Part shown: piece after piece, positions 1 through 10,800 of the stretch
How positions within the stretch are numbered: the stretch's first letter is position 1
Layout: each line of letters begins with the position of its first letter
Assembly: GCA_013397455.1 (NCBI GenBank)
Contig: VYZB01000014.1
Coordinates: 959,556-1,023,555 of the forward strand
Source: Crotophaga sulcirostris
Lineage: Eukaryota > Chordata > Aves > Cuculiformes > Crotophagidae
DNA length: 64,000 bases
Direction: 5' to 3'
The notes under the pieces: generated by a model
What the model was told of the DNA's origin: nothing
The model's database searches: none
Seen by the model: the letters and a program-made list of their open reading frames with translations, nothing else
Program-made: the position numbers and the translations under genes

Positions 1-1449
1 TGGCAGATATTACAGAAATTATGTCTAAAAAACATTTGGAGAAATTCCTTTTTTTTGGTTCATCTTTTCTCAGCTACTGGACTGTCCATCTCATACCAGC
101 AATCACTCCACTCCTTTTACTGCAGTAAAAATCAGTTTCACTGCAGCCACAATTCAGGTTTGTGGGGTTTTTTGGAGGGGAGGCGGCCTGGTCATAATCA
201 TCAGCAGTTATTCTCTACAGTTACAAGATTACTAAATAAAAATCTGTCATTGACTTCTCCTAGTTTTTGTTAATATTCCAGCAGAATAATAGTCTGCCAT
301 ATACATTCTTCCTACTATCGATTATTGCTATCAAATGAAACAAAGAATATTTTCTGTCCCTCTGCTAGATAGCAACGGAACATTCTCCCACTACTAAACT
401 GTGGTTCCTAAGCTCAGTACAGTCATGTGAGACATGTTAAAAATTGGCACCAAACAACTAGTAACTTTGATTTCTGTGTGGCACCTGGCTATAAGGAATA
501 TTTACAATCTCTTCCTAGAAATCAGGCAAATGTATAAGAGAACCAGAGTTACACAGGTAAGTACAGAAAAAAATTAAGAGAATATTCTACAATTTCTCCT
601 AAAAGAAATAGAAAAGTACCTCTTCTGAAAACTACTGAAGAGAGAGGTCTCTGTGCACACTACACCCCACTGAAGCTCATTTTTTCTGGTAGTATAATGA
701 CAGAAAGCTTTTACACTTTGCCCAGCCAGCCCCCATCCCTGCTGCCCAGCATGGGAAGGACCAGACCTCCAGCCCTACTCCAGCATCAACACTGAGCAGC
801 TTCAGCTCCACTGACCTGGACCAGTGATGAATTCCCAAGTATCTCAAGTGCTTGCAGACAAAATGAGACATTTTGGAAGTGATTTACTTTGTTTAGAAAC
901 TCATTACATTTCTGCTTTACCAGAACTGGGTTTAAGTAAACAGTTCCATTAAAGCAGCTAGTTTTAATGGAACACTATCGCTTTACAGCAAAATTGGTTG
1001 CACTGTAAGATGGAAAATATGAATTACTAAACAGAATGTTGTTGTTTAAGACTATTACAACCGGAATAGCAACAGTAGCCTTGGAAGGGGCAGGAAAACC
1101 ACCAGCTGCGCTGCTATTCACACCCTGCCGGCAAATTGATGGCATTTGCAAATAGCTTCATAAAGGACACTTCGGCACCTTTCCAACAACAACAGCTTCC
1201 CAAAAAAAAAAAAAAAAGGATTAAGGGACTGAAAATTGTTTGAAGACTAAAATGTTTCCTACATGACAAGAGCAGACCTTCATTAGTAACACAAGATCCC
1301 TTGCAAGAAAGCTCAAAGCAACTGCACACTAATTACATGACTCCGAGTCTGCACCTTGCTCAGAAAATCTCTCTGTTTACCATTACCATCGCCATCCTGG
1401 GAGGGGAGACAAGCACTCAGTGCACAACACACTGTATTTGACAAGGTTT
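1..1449. other. unique AT-rich sequence, no gene seen
   Basis: I see no repeat family and no convincing exon here. The open frames are short and of chance length. A 16-base A-run lies at 1202-1217. The stretch from about 1413 to 1443 is GU-rich on the minus strand and could be the downstream element of the poly(A) signal at 1468-1473. A splice-like pair on the plus strand (acceptor before 517, donor GTAAGT at 556) would frame a 39-base exon, which is too short to trust. Confidence 0.6.
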
Positions 1450-1774
1450 TTTTCTAAAGAACAGGATTTTATTTATGAAAATGATCCAGTGGTAGTTACT
1501 GAGTTACTGCTCAGATGTAAAACTGATTCACTCCTGCATACCATAATCCACATTATGAAAGTAAATACGGAAACTGTTTGTACCTGACTGTTACTGCGTA
1601 AGACCTATAACTTGTAGTGGATTTAATGATAGCCAGAAAAAGTCTGGGATAAGACAAGAAATGGAGTAAGTAATTCTACCACAATACCTGTGTTACAACA
1701 TTAGTTCTTAAAAACTAAGATTCAAAACATGACTTACAAAACAACTAAGGAAATGAATTGTCTTCAAAACATTC
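1450..1774 (-). other. possible 3' UTR of an unidentified minus-strand gene
   Basis: This segment follows the proposed stop codon at 1777-1775. On the minus strand it contains a canonical AATAAA poly(A) signal at 1473-1468. The sequence just beyond (1443-1413, minus) is rich in GT (GTGTGTTGTG type), as expected of a downstream cleavage element. The call depends entirely on the upstream exon chain being real. AATAAA alone occurs often by chance in AT-rich DNA. Confidence 0.22.
1468..1473 (-). promoter_or_regulatory. AATAAA poly(A) signal candidate, minus strand
   Basis: The plus strand reads TTTATT, so the minus strand carries AATAAA. A GT-rich tract lies 25-60 bases downstream on that strand, which is the usual spacing for a cleavage and polyadenylation site. 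It is the first such pair after the putative terminal exon. It could be chance, because the hexamer is frequent in this window. Confidence 0.25.
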
Positions 1775-1799
1775 CTAGATGTTGGTTTTCTGTGTGACC
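1775..1799 (-). CDS. putative terminal coding exon (coding part)
   Basis: On the minus strand a strong acceptor (CTCGCTCCCTTTCAG) precedes GGTCACACAG. If the two bases left over from the upstream exon (TG) are joined to the first G, the codon is TGG (Trp). The frame then reads VTQKTNI and stops at TAG (1777-1775). The reading phase agrees with the three exons proposed upstream, and a poly(A) signal follows. I do not recognise the protein. Short splice-flanked segments arise by chance in this window on both strands, so this remains a hypothesis. Confidence 0.25.
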
Positions 1800-1970
1800 C
1801 TGAAAGGGAGCGAGTTCTACACACACAGGCTTTTGACTGAAGTTCAAGCTGTACCTGCTTTCCAACAAATCTCATCTCATAGCAATTTGAGCTAAAAGTC
1901 AGACTCTTCCAGAACTGAATTTCAGATAACAAATCAAGGCAGTAACAAGAAGGGAACTGAAATCCCTTAC

Positions 1971-2028
1971 CAAGGCTTGAGACCCAGGCGCTCCCAGAGG
2001 GCCACGACACCATTTATGCTCGGATTGT
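1971..2028 (-). CDS. putative 58-bp internal coding exon
   Basis: The minus-strand acceptor is CTCCTGCTAACAG and the donor is TTG|GTAAGGG. In the phase required by its neighbours it reads NPSINGVVALWERLGLKP followed by a split codon. It has three CpG dinucleotides in 58 bases, clearly more than the surrounding CpG-poor DNA, which favours a constrained exon. A second frame (QSEHKWCRG...) is also open, so the frame is not proven by openness alone. The family is not recognised. Confidence 0.28.
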
Positions 2029-5000
2029 CTGTTAGCAGGAGCTCTCACCCTTCCACTAAAACAGAGGGCAGGACAGGCTACACCAGGTTTGAAACAGTCA
2101 GACGTACAGTCAGCCAGGGCATGCATGAGTTACAGAAGCTCACAAACTAGCATTAGAGGATGAAAGGCTGCAGTGCCTGGCCAGCTACAAATATCCATGA
2201 CCCTACAGATGGTCAGTGCTTGCCCTCCACACACAAACCACCACATATCCCCTGGGCTTGGCAAGACAGAACCCTCTGGGCAAAAGCCAAACTGGCAACA
2301 CCTGCATTAACATCAGTCCTGCATCAGAATGCTATTTCTGTCAATTAATACTCCTTCCAACTCATCCAATTAAGTCTACTCTATTAATTTCACTACAGAT
2401 CAACAGATTCTGACAAAGCAGTGGTAGTCTGGACTTTTAAATTAACAAAAACTTGTCATCTGTATATTGATAACTGCATGTTCCCGAATTACCTTCCAAA
2501 AAAGGTGTGGAGTCGTCAGAGACAAATGGAAACATTCACAAGTATAAAAACACAAATGTGTGCGTGCATACACGTGTGTGCTCCTGTGCATCTGCAAACA
2601 ATAGACAAGCCATGCCAGTCACGGTGAGAAATTCAGATTGCGTTCCACAAATCATTTAAAAGACAATAATACCAAAAGGTAAAGTGAAGTATCTAAACAC
2701 TTCAGAATTACTACAATAGGCATATCATGGTCTATACCAGTAAAAATGTCACAAAAGATGAGCTCCCAAGATCAGCACAACCTTTGTGAGTTCAAATCAA
2801 ATTCAGTATTTGGCATTTTCCTTCATTTTGCTGTTCAGGAACACAAAGGGAAGAGGAGTTTGTAATCCATGTGACATATATCAACTTTTCATCTTTATTC
2901 ATTTTGGTCTCACCACCAAGCCAAATCATTCTCTGTGTATTGAGCCGAGGTGGAGAGAATCCTCCAGAGACTCACATGCAACATTTCCAGGGAGGAAGCA
3001 CCATTCCTGCCTCTTAGAGTAACTGAAACTACCACCAAGCAGGCCAGGCTACTTGTGCCAGATTCTGCAAATTCATTTATAGCATTACTCACGTGACCAG
3101 TAGTATTAAGTGCACTTAAGAAACAGAAGAATTTGTGGTACCTCTGCGTATCAGCAACTCCACAGCAGCTCCGCACATGCCCCTGGACACAGACTGATTT
3201 CCACCCCGTAACCCCTGTGCCAGACCAGTAAAATCCTTTGGGTTATAAACTCTGCCTGAAAGCCAGCCAAGTGAGTTGCACAGAACTCCCTCGAACAGAG
3301 CCTGAAGAGCCAAGGGGATGGGGAACGAACACACTATTTTCCATCAGGTAATTTCCACTGCTAGGAAGGCCTCAAGGGCAGGGTTCCACCCTCCTTCCCT
3401 CGAACAACTGCCAGGACATCAGCAACCAGCATGGGGAAGGGGAATCACTGCCCCTCTGTCCTCCCTGAGATCAATTTCAGCATCTTCCCTTTTGACCTCT
3501 CTCACAGCTTCTTCAAAATCACTTAGATGAGCTCAGAAGAGAAACACTACAGGTTCTTTCCTTACTTTTAAGCATATATATCCTCTGACCATCCATGTTT
3601 TGTAGATTTATGATCAAATTCTCTCATATTTATTCTGCATAAAATGCCAGCCCTTGTCCTCCTCTTTGTTGCTTATATTTAACCAAATGAGAAGTAGTTT
3701 TGAAAATTGTTCCACACTCTCACACTTTATTATTTCACCTCTCACTCATCTGAGTAAAAGACTGTTTTATAGATGTCTTATAATCACAGTTGTCTGGGGT
3801 TTTTTTACATTATCAAAGGGTAAGAGTTAATTAAGAAAAAAAAAATCTACTTTTCTCCATGCCAGATAGGCTTAGTTTGCAATTAAACACCTTCCAGTAA
3901 GTTAGCAAATATCCATTAGGAAGCAGAGAAGTATAAGGAGACAAGCTGCTCCTTTTGAAGGCAAAATCAGAAATAAATTTGGAACACAACACAGACACTG
4001 GTGGATTAATATGAATACCAGTTGCAGAATCAAAGCCCAACTCAAATTTTGCATTGGCTGAATGAAATACGTTTTTAAAGAAAAGTTATTTCTCAATTTT
4101 GCACCTTTTAAGTAAGTATAAGCACTCCGAAGGTATCTATAGTGATGACACTGCAGGATAACTGTTTTGACCAAAAAGTAGAACAATATGAGAACAAATA
4201 CGTATTCAAATGCAGGATATCTAAAAATAGCATTAGGAAGTTTTAGGACAGCTGCCCTCGTTTCTTGTGCACTGTGGAAGTTCATTTTTAAGCAAGTGAG
4301 ATGAATTTTAAGAGACAAAGAGCAGCAGTAATGCTGCACCGTTCCCGCTGCACTGACTGACCATCATGGCACAAGGGGGAAAACACTGTAAAAGAAAATA
4401 ATTACAAATCAGTATTACAATATTCTTATGAAAACAAACCAAACATAAATATACATTCTTAAAACGAAGAAACAAAGAAACCTTTAAAGCTAAGTGCACA
4501 GATTTTTGGTTAAGAAAACAAAATTTTACTTTTTGTATTAATAGATGTTAAACTGGGAAACCAACAGGTAAAGCAAGACCCTTGGTATTTGTTTCTGCCC
4601 AGTTCATCTACCTGTTTTAATGCATTAAAACTGAACCATGAAGGAGACAGAAGTAGCATCAGTTATGTGTACATACAAAGAAAAAAAGCATGTGCATACA
4701 GAATAATTTTACAAGATCCATCTCTTGTTCACCTTGTCTAATTAGACTGTGAGTTTATCCTCAGTCTTCCAATTTCTTGTTGTCAAACTATCTGAATTTC
4801 AAGAACTGAGAAACAAACTAAAATAAATGCTATTTTATAAAAAAATATTTCCACATTTAATAAATCACAGCTTTTTTTCTAGCATTGCTGTTTGTGTTCC
4901 TTAAAAACAATCTTCTAAGAAGTTCTGTCAATTTAGGAAGTTCTTGTTTTGGTGAAAATTTGCCTTTGGGGTACCATTACTTTTAGTATCATAAGGCAAA

Positions 5001-5239
5001 TGAAGGAATAAACCTGTTGCTAGATTCTCTGTAAACACGGATCAAAGCAGGACAGCTTAGACAAAAGACTGCATAAGGCAGATGAGATGCTTAATGGAAA
5101 CTATGAAATAACACCATCCCTTTCTGTCTGTACAGAGCAGTGTAGGTCACCATCCATAACCCCCAAGTGCACCTCAGAACCTATGGCACTGACACACAGG
5201 CGACGTCCTGGGGACGGCAGTAGAGCCGGGCAGACTTAC
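2029..5239. other. unique sequence between putative exons; no repeat recognised
   Basis: This stretch is AT-rich and looks intronic. A 145-codon minus-strand frame at 4339-3902 has no domain-like pattern and is probably chance. A 22-base splice-flanked segment at 3098-3119 (minus; good acceptor and GTGAGT donor) was noted but is too short to call. Confidence 0.55.
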
Positions 5240-5307
5240 TGGTTATAGAGCTGTGTTCAACTTCATGTTCCAGGGAAACAAAAGCACCTCCTGATGAACA
5301 CCAACAT
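5240..5307 (-). CDS. putative 68-bp internal coding exon
   Basis: On the minus strand the acceptor CTGCACTTACCCAG and the near-perfect donor CCA|GTAAGTCTG bracket 68 bases. In the phase set by the exon at 7862-7660 (TT joined to A gives Leu) it reads CWCSSGGAFVSLEHEVEHSS then IT, and leaves one base. That base joins the AC at the start of the exon at 2028 to give Asn. The other two phases either stop or do not fit the neighbours. There is no CpG enrichment here. The protein is not recognised. Confidence 0.28.
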
Positions 5308-5880
5308 CTGGGTAAGTGCAGGAGGCAGCTTCCTGAGAGTAGTTAATTGATCAGATTTTGAGGTCAAGAGGTGACCAGAGAGGGCTGCTTGGAGCACAGT
5401 GCAAATCAAAGCCATCTGTTCAATTCCCAGCACATTAAGGGAAACAGAGTTCTGCACCCTTGTAAATAAATAGATTTACTCCTAATAATTCTAACACCCT
5501 TTTCTTCTCATTACTTGTGAACTGGATAATTGGCTAGGCTAAAGGAACAGCATTAGGCAAGCCAGCATAGAGCACTGCACCAGAGACAGCATTAGCATCT
5601 CAACAGGAAATGAGAGATGGGAAGTGATATGAGGGCAGATAAAGGGTCCTGAAAACTGATGCAGTTTTCATGACATAAGAGAGCTCGGATTAGGCTGTAG
5701 AACAGCAGCTCAAGAGGCCTTTGCAAAAAAAAACAGAGTTTCCTTAAAAGGCAAACTTTGGTCCCATTTTAAGTATCTGCCACTGATCTCAACAAATGCA
5801 GGAATTTTTTCATTACTAAACTAGGAATTGTACAGAGGAAGTAACTGTATAGAAACCATTTCCTCCTATACCTGGAGAGC
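5308..5880. other. unique AT-rich sequence, nothing recognised
   Basis: No repeat family, RNA gene or gene-like frame is visible. It would be intron if the flanking putative exons are real. Confidence 0.5.
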
Positions 5881-6144
5881 TGTTCCAGTGCTCCATCACC
5901 CTCTGAGTGAAGAACCTTTTCCTGATATCCAACCTAATCCTCCCCTGGCACATCTTCCTGCCATTCCCTCAGGTCCTATCATTGGTCACCAGAGATATCA
6001 ACACCTGCTCCTCCTCCTCAACCTCTTGTGAGGAACCGGCAGACCATGATGAGGTCTCCCCTCAGTCTCTTCTTCTTCAGGCTGAACAGACCAAGTGAAT
6101 TTAGCCGCTCCTCATACAGCTTCCCCTTTAAATCCTTCACCAAC
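5881..6144 (-). mobile_element. CR1 LINE fragment (internal, 3' end missing)
   Basis: Read on the minus strand, this matches the end of CR1 ORF2 and the start of the CR1 3' region. It encodes a degraded LYEERLNSLGLFSLKKKRLR, the counterpart of the CR1 motif [20 protein letters not shown]. It then continues through the part corresponding to 'lysine-rich, RLDIRKKFF' (plus strand near 5907-5940). The usual CR1 terminus with ATTCTATGA repeats is absent, so this copy is truncated at both ends or its 3' end was deleted. Substitutions are numerous, so it is an old copy. Confidence 0.88.
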
Positions 6145-6557
6145 AAGTGTTGAGACATGTATAAACTCCAGTGGCTGTTTCCCTCCAGTTTAAAAACGTC
6201 AACTAACGTCCCTCTCCTCTTTGTAAATACCCAGACAGGGAACCATCCCTGGCAGCCTGGTTCACCAGGCAGCTGGCTGACAGAGCACTTTGTGACCATA
6301 AGCAACAAGACGACTCCACAGGAGTACAGGCTGCCCTTAGACTTGAAAGCTTTGCCCAAAACCAGGAAGAAACCCCAAATCCACATGTACCTCACACCTT
6401 GCAGCACCCCGCAAATCAGGCAGTGTGCACCTGACACAGCAGCACCCCAAGCTGAGTCCCATCCCCTAATGCTGCCCCTGGAGAAAAGGGAGAGCGGGAC
6501 GATTGGCAAACGAGTGTGGGACCTCCCGGTGCAGAGATGAACAACAGCCTTTATCGT
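6145..6557. other. GC-richer unique segment, possible old LTR-type or unknown repeat remnant
   Basis: This segment is distinctly richer in G+C and CpG than its surroundings. On the minus strand a sequence ATAAAGGCTGTTGTTC near 6540-6555 resembles the poly(A)/R region of some avian endogenous-retrovirus LTRs. I cannot place TG...CA ends, a primer-binding site or a partner LTR, so the LTR idea is only a suggestion. It lies between the CR1 fragment and the minisatellite, and the 236-codon minus-strand frame runs through it. Confidence 0.25.
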
Positions 6558-6722
6558 GGTGGGGAACAGAGGAAAGAAGTTGGGGCTGTGGGGAAAGAAC
6601 TCGCATCTCGGGGGAAAGAATTTGGGGATAGAGGAAAGAATTTGAAGCTGAGGGGAACAAGTTGGGTCCAAGTGGAAGAACTTATTGATAAGGAAAGAAC
6701 CTAGAGCTGAGGGGAAAGAACA
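6558..6722. repeat. 20-21 bp minisatellite, about 8 degenerate units
   Basis: GGGGAAAGAACTTGGGGCTGA-like units follow each other with a spacing of 20 or 21 bases; the GGAAAGAA core recurs near 6571, 6592, 6612, 6632, 6652, 6672, 6692 and 6712. Units differ by substitutions and one-base length changes. The period near 21 helps keep an open frame on the minus strand through the array (recurring Phe-Phe-Pro). That explains part of the long open frame here without any need for a gene. Confidence 0.85.
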
Positions 6723-7659
6723 AATCATTCACTGGCAAACATGTTCCTATACTCACCGTAGAACCATCATGACTTATCAGAATTCAATGAGGAATACATT
6801 TTTTTATTTCTTCATCATCATTATAGCAGTACTATGGAATGAGATACACAGAAATAGCCACAGCATACAGCAACCTCCGTCTAACTGAACACTTCTGGGT
6901 TGTTATCAGGGAGCCTGATTTTCTCACAAGAAAGGAGAAAAAAAGCATTCGTTATCCTGGACAAGTACCAGCACAGTTTTACAGCACTTTGGGGATTCTA
7001 AAGCTTTTAGAGATGCTATAATTATTTAGGAATTTTCCAGTAAGCAGTAAATAGCAAAAATAGCACCTTTACTCAGCTGAGTCAAGTTACCTGTTTACCA
7101 CTCATGAGGGTAAAATCATTTAATAAAGTATGCAGAGTTCACCAAAAAAAGTGAACACAGGAGACTAAAGATCCAGAGACCTTCTATACTTTTAAAAAGT
7201 ATTAATTTGACACATACAAAGTGGAACAAACTGGTTAAAGACCCAGAGTTTTATAAATTAAGAAAAGTTTGTATTAACTTTTTATTGAAGGAATTAGACT
7301 TTAAATGGCCAACCTTTGTAATATGCTGTAAATCAGCAGTAGAGCCTGGCAACAAGAGCATTATAGCATGGGATTTAACACAATCATCTTGCTAATTGAA
7401 AGGACCTGACCTCAGCAGGGTCATGCGCTGCAAGTCAGAATGATAACACTGCAAATTATCACTGCTTTGCAGATGCCAGTGTCTCCTACGTGTAAAGAGA
7501 ATGTAACTAAGCATGTTCCCTTCTGTTGATTTAAAATTAATTTTTACCCAGGCTACACCCTTTGTAGAAGCTTTAGAAATAGAAAAAAAACTAAGGTAAG
7601 ATAGAATGGTGGGGTGCAAAGGGTTTTCTCCCCGCAGTTTGAAGGTCTCAGTCACTTAC
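6723..7659. other. unique AT-rich sequence, nothing recognised
   Basis: There is no repeat family and no convincing gene element. Short A-rich and T-rich tracts occur. It would be intronic if the flanking putative exons are real. Confidence 0.5.
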
Positions 7660-7862
7660 AACATTAATATGCAGTTCCCTGTATCATTCATATCAATGCT
7701 CAGGTTAGTGCTGGAGCTCTCTGGGAGGTGACAAGTGGGAAGTCTGTAAGCAGTGATGTACGTACACAGCATCACCCCAAGAGCACAGACTGTGCTCACC
7801 CAGCTTGCCTTTACTTGCACCAACAGTACCACCGAAACCAACAGGACAACTTCAGCTACAGC
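7660..7862 (-). CDS. putative 203-bp coding exon with membrane-like segments
   Basis: The minus-strand donor is excellent (ATGTT|GTAAGTGACT). The acceptor TTTTTTGCTCAAGTCAG sits after a T-run. The whole 203 bases are open from GCT (phase 0) and end with two spare bases. The translation starts AVAEVVLLVSVVLLVQVKAS, continues into a second hydrophobic stretch (about residues 23-37), and then a hydrophilic part with two N-glycosylation sequons (NLS, NDT). This would suit a membrane protein with an extracellular or luminal loop. Base composition is more GC-rich than the neighbours. The phase matches the exon at 5307. Frames of this length also occur by chance in the window, and I cannot name a family. 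Confidence 0.32.
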
Positions 7863-10800
7863 CTGACTTGAGCAAAAAAGGGTTGGAGAATCATATTCCA
7901 CTTATACTTCAACAGGTGGTTTAGGACACTCAGTCCCCAAGTTTTCTTTCCCCATTTCTGAAAAACAGTGTTCCAAACACGTAAGCAAGAAGTTGCAACT
8001 GCTGGGAGTAAAGGTTCCTTTCTCTGTAGGTAACCTTTCCTCTGATAAAGGTGTATTCAGCATATGTACATACGGGAAATTCTACATTGCCGTTCTTGGC
8101 ATTTAATTAGGGGTAAAGGAAAACGTGCAGGACTAGAATTTTAAGTGTTGGTTTAATAACCTTTATCCAGCTCATTTCTGAATGATTTTCTTCCTCTCTG
8201 GAGAGGCTTCTAATGTCAAACACTGGTATTAAGGCGAGTCATGGTTACTGAAGAGGCACAGAGAAGGCACATGACAAAATTATTAATTACAGGAAGGGGA
8301 AGGAGGCAGAGTATTCTTTTCACTCCACAGAAGTCCTTCTAGAACAGAATATTTAATATTGAATTCAAATAGACTTTCAGTAGTCAATAAAGTCTTAATG
8401 GTGTCAAAAGAAGTTGGGGATTTAAGAATTTAAGAACTGTTGTAAATGAGATATTTGGAAGACAAAGGAGACTCTGAGAAGACAAAAATATTTTAGTTTT
8501 TTTTTTAACTACAATAAATGAAATGGGGAAAATAATTCTTATCTAAGATACACAGTTAAGTTAAAGAACTTCCATACAGTAACATGAAATATACTCAGGC
8601 ATATTGCTTTTTGTTACGGTTCATTTTTCAGATTCCATCCTTTCACATCCGATGTTAATATCTGTTCCCAAGAGAAGACCAACAGGAGGGGTTGGTCAGC
8701 GCTGTTTGCTGTTATTTCTGCTAAACTAAAACTCAACACCTCATATTCTAACACCAAAAAGTACATAAAAATATAAAATATTTAAGGTAAATAAAATAAC
8801 TTAAAGCAACAGTCCAGGAAGAGTTTGCGGGTGGGTGATTTTCTGTATTTTTTTTGGTTGGTTTGTTATTTGTTTTGTTGTTTCAGGGAAAGGGGAGATT
8901 ACTGTTTTTACTGTAACCTATTTTACTTCTACTAAATGGGATCTTAAGAGTATTTGTGCTTTTTTATCTTGTGACTTTCTTACTCACAACCACCTTCCCT
9001 TCCCATTTGATAAAATAAGCACAAAACTCCTCCATAAATGAATTGTTGCAGGTGGCATTAAATTATGATGCAGTACCTTCTTATGGTGACTACATACAAA
9101 GTAATCAAAAGCTAAAATGAGCAGTGACAGCTAAAGAACATTACATTCATGAGCACCATTTAGGTTGAAGCCATTGCATCCGTTTTCTTTCTTGGATCAC
9201 TTTGTAACATCAAGCAGTTCATGTTTGTGTTTACAGTGCCAATGGAACACGAGCAGAAGGAGGAGTATTTAAAATAAAGCCCTAATAATTTCCAGTACTT
9301 TGTACATTCCAGAAAAATTGCTACCATGGTGTTCATCTGCTTTAAGCCAATTCAAACAGAGCCATTTCTAAGTTGAAAGCTTCTTAACAAAGTGTCATAA
9401 TTGTTCCTCCTCTGCCCTCTCCACGCTCTTTCTGAAGATGAGGTATCTGAAACATATCTCAGTGGTATCTCCTCTCTGTGCCACTTGATTTAAATGCAAC
9501 CTAGCAAAAGAAACTTCATAGGAGAAGCAGGACATCAAAAGTAAATGAAATACCACAGTTCTCTGAAACTCTAGTATTCTCTGGAATTCTTTGTTTGTTT
9601 GTTTTTCTCTTGAATTCTTAGGGCTTTGCACATTTAGAGTCATAAATCTTCTAGGTTTGATTTAGTAGAGTAAAACTAACTAGCAATTACTACAAACATT
9701 GAGTACAAGAGTGGTTTGTTTATAAACACAAGTGCATGCACAGAACAGCTGAGAGGAAAAGCCTTTGCCAGAACACCAATACATCCACACCCCGTCATTA
9801 CAATTTTGCTTCACTACAGCAAAATTTATTTCCCAAAATTTGGGGGTTATTTTCTTCTCACACTGTATCACCTATCCAGAAGGAAACACAGAACATTAGA
9901 AAATCCGATTAACAAATGCACAACACAAAGCAATAACATTATTGCTTGAATAAAGATCTATTTTATGATTTGCTGTTCTTCAGTTACTGTGAGAGGAAAG
10001 GAGCACAGCACTCCAGTCTCCCCATGGATCTGAGAGGATAACAGGCATAATTGAAATTAAGCTAGTTTTTAGCAGCTGAGAATCTGACTTTTACATTTTA
10101 TTGCAATAAATGCCACAAAAACATGTATTTGGAAAACAGCATGCCTTCTTACAAAACACCTCTTCACTGCTGAAACTCCATTCCAGAGTTTGCCTCCCAT
10201 TTTTCCCTCTTAAGAAGTTTGGTATCATTCCACAAAGACTGGCACAGTGTGCCTAGAGTCACACACATTCAGTGCCTCCAGGTGAGAAGACAGGATTTCC
10301 TGCCTGCTCCTCTTTGTCACACCCGCAGCAGCCCAAAGCTCCTGTCTGTTCTCTTCCTGGCCAATTCAGTCACAGCACCAACCCAACGTCATCTGCTCTT
10401 CAGTTGCTCAGAACGCTCCACAGGAGAAATTGCACAATGAGAAAGTCCTATATATCCTGAGCACGTGAAGGCTTACAGACCTCACCTGCTTCACCTACCC
10501 TGATTATTCAAAAGATAGAAGGAACAACACAACACCAGCAACCCAAAGCCTAATACATATTGCACTGGTACTTCCGATTGGTTCTCCATGTGTCTCAAAT
10601 TTCTTCAGAGCCAAAGAAATATTTTTATAATTAACGAAAATACAGCAGCAGGTTTTGGTTTGGTGTTGGTTTTCTAAAACTGCAACGCCCGTGACGTGTT
10701 AGCACCTGGAGGAAACTAGAGCCCCTGTTCCTATAAAGCTTTCTACAAAGTGTTCTTCAGAAAACTCTGTCTCATCTCCATTGCAAGACCATAGCAAGTC

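Noticed and set aside
517..555. 39-base plus-strand segment with acceptor CTCTTCCTAG and donor GTAAGTAC
   Set aside because: Too short, with no neighbouring phase-matched exon. It illustrates how often good splice pairs arise by chance here.
3098..3119. 22-base minus-strand microexon-like segment
   Set aside because: Strong flanking sites, but it does not fit the phase of the nearby exon chain and is too short to evaluate.
3902..4339. 145-codon minus-strand frame with hydrophobic stretches as a membrane protein
   Set aside because: Hydrophobicity is what AT-rich DNA gives in this frame. There is no conserved motif and no splice or promoter context.
6018..6728. 236-codon minus-strand frame, the longest in the window, as a gene
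   Set aside because: Its C-terminal third is a CR1 ORF2 remnant and its N-terminal part translates a minisatellite (repeated Phe-Phe-Pro). The middle has no recognisable domain.
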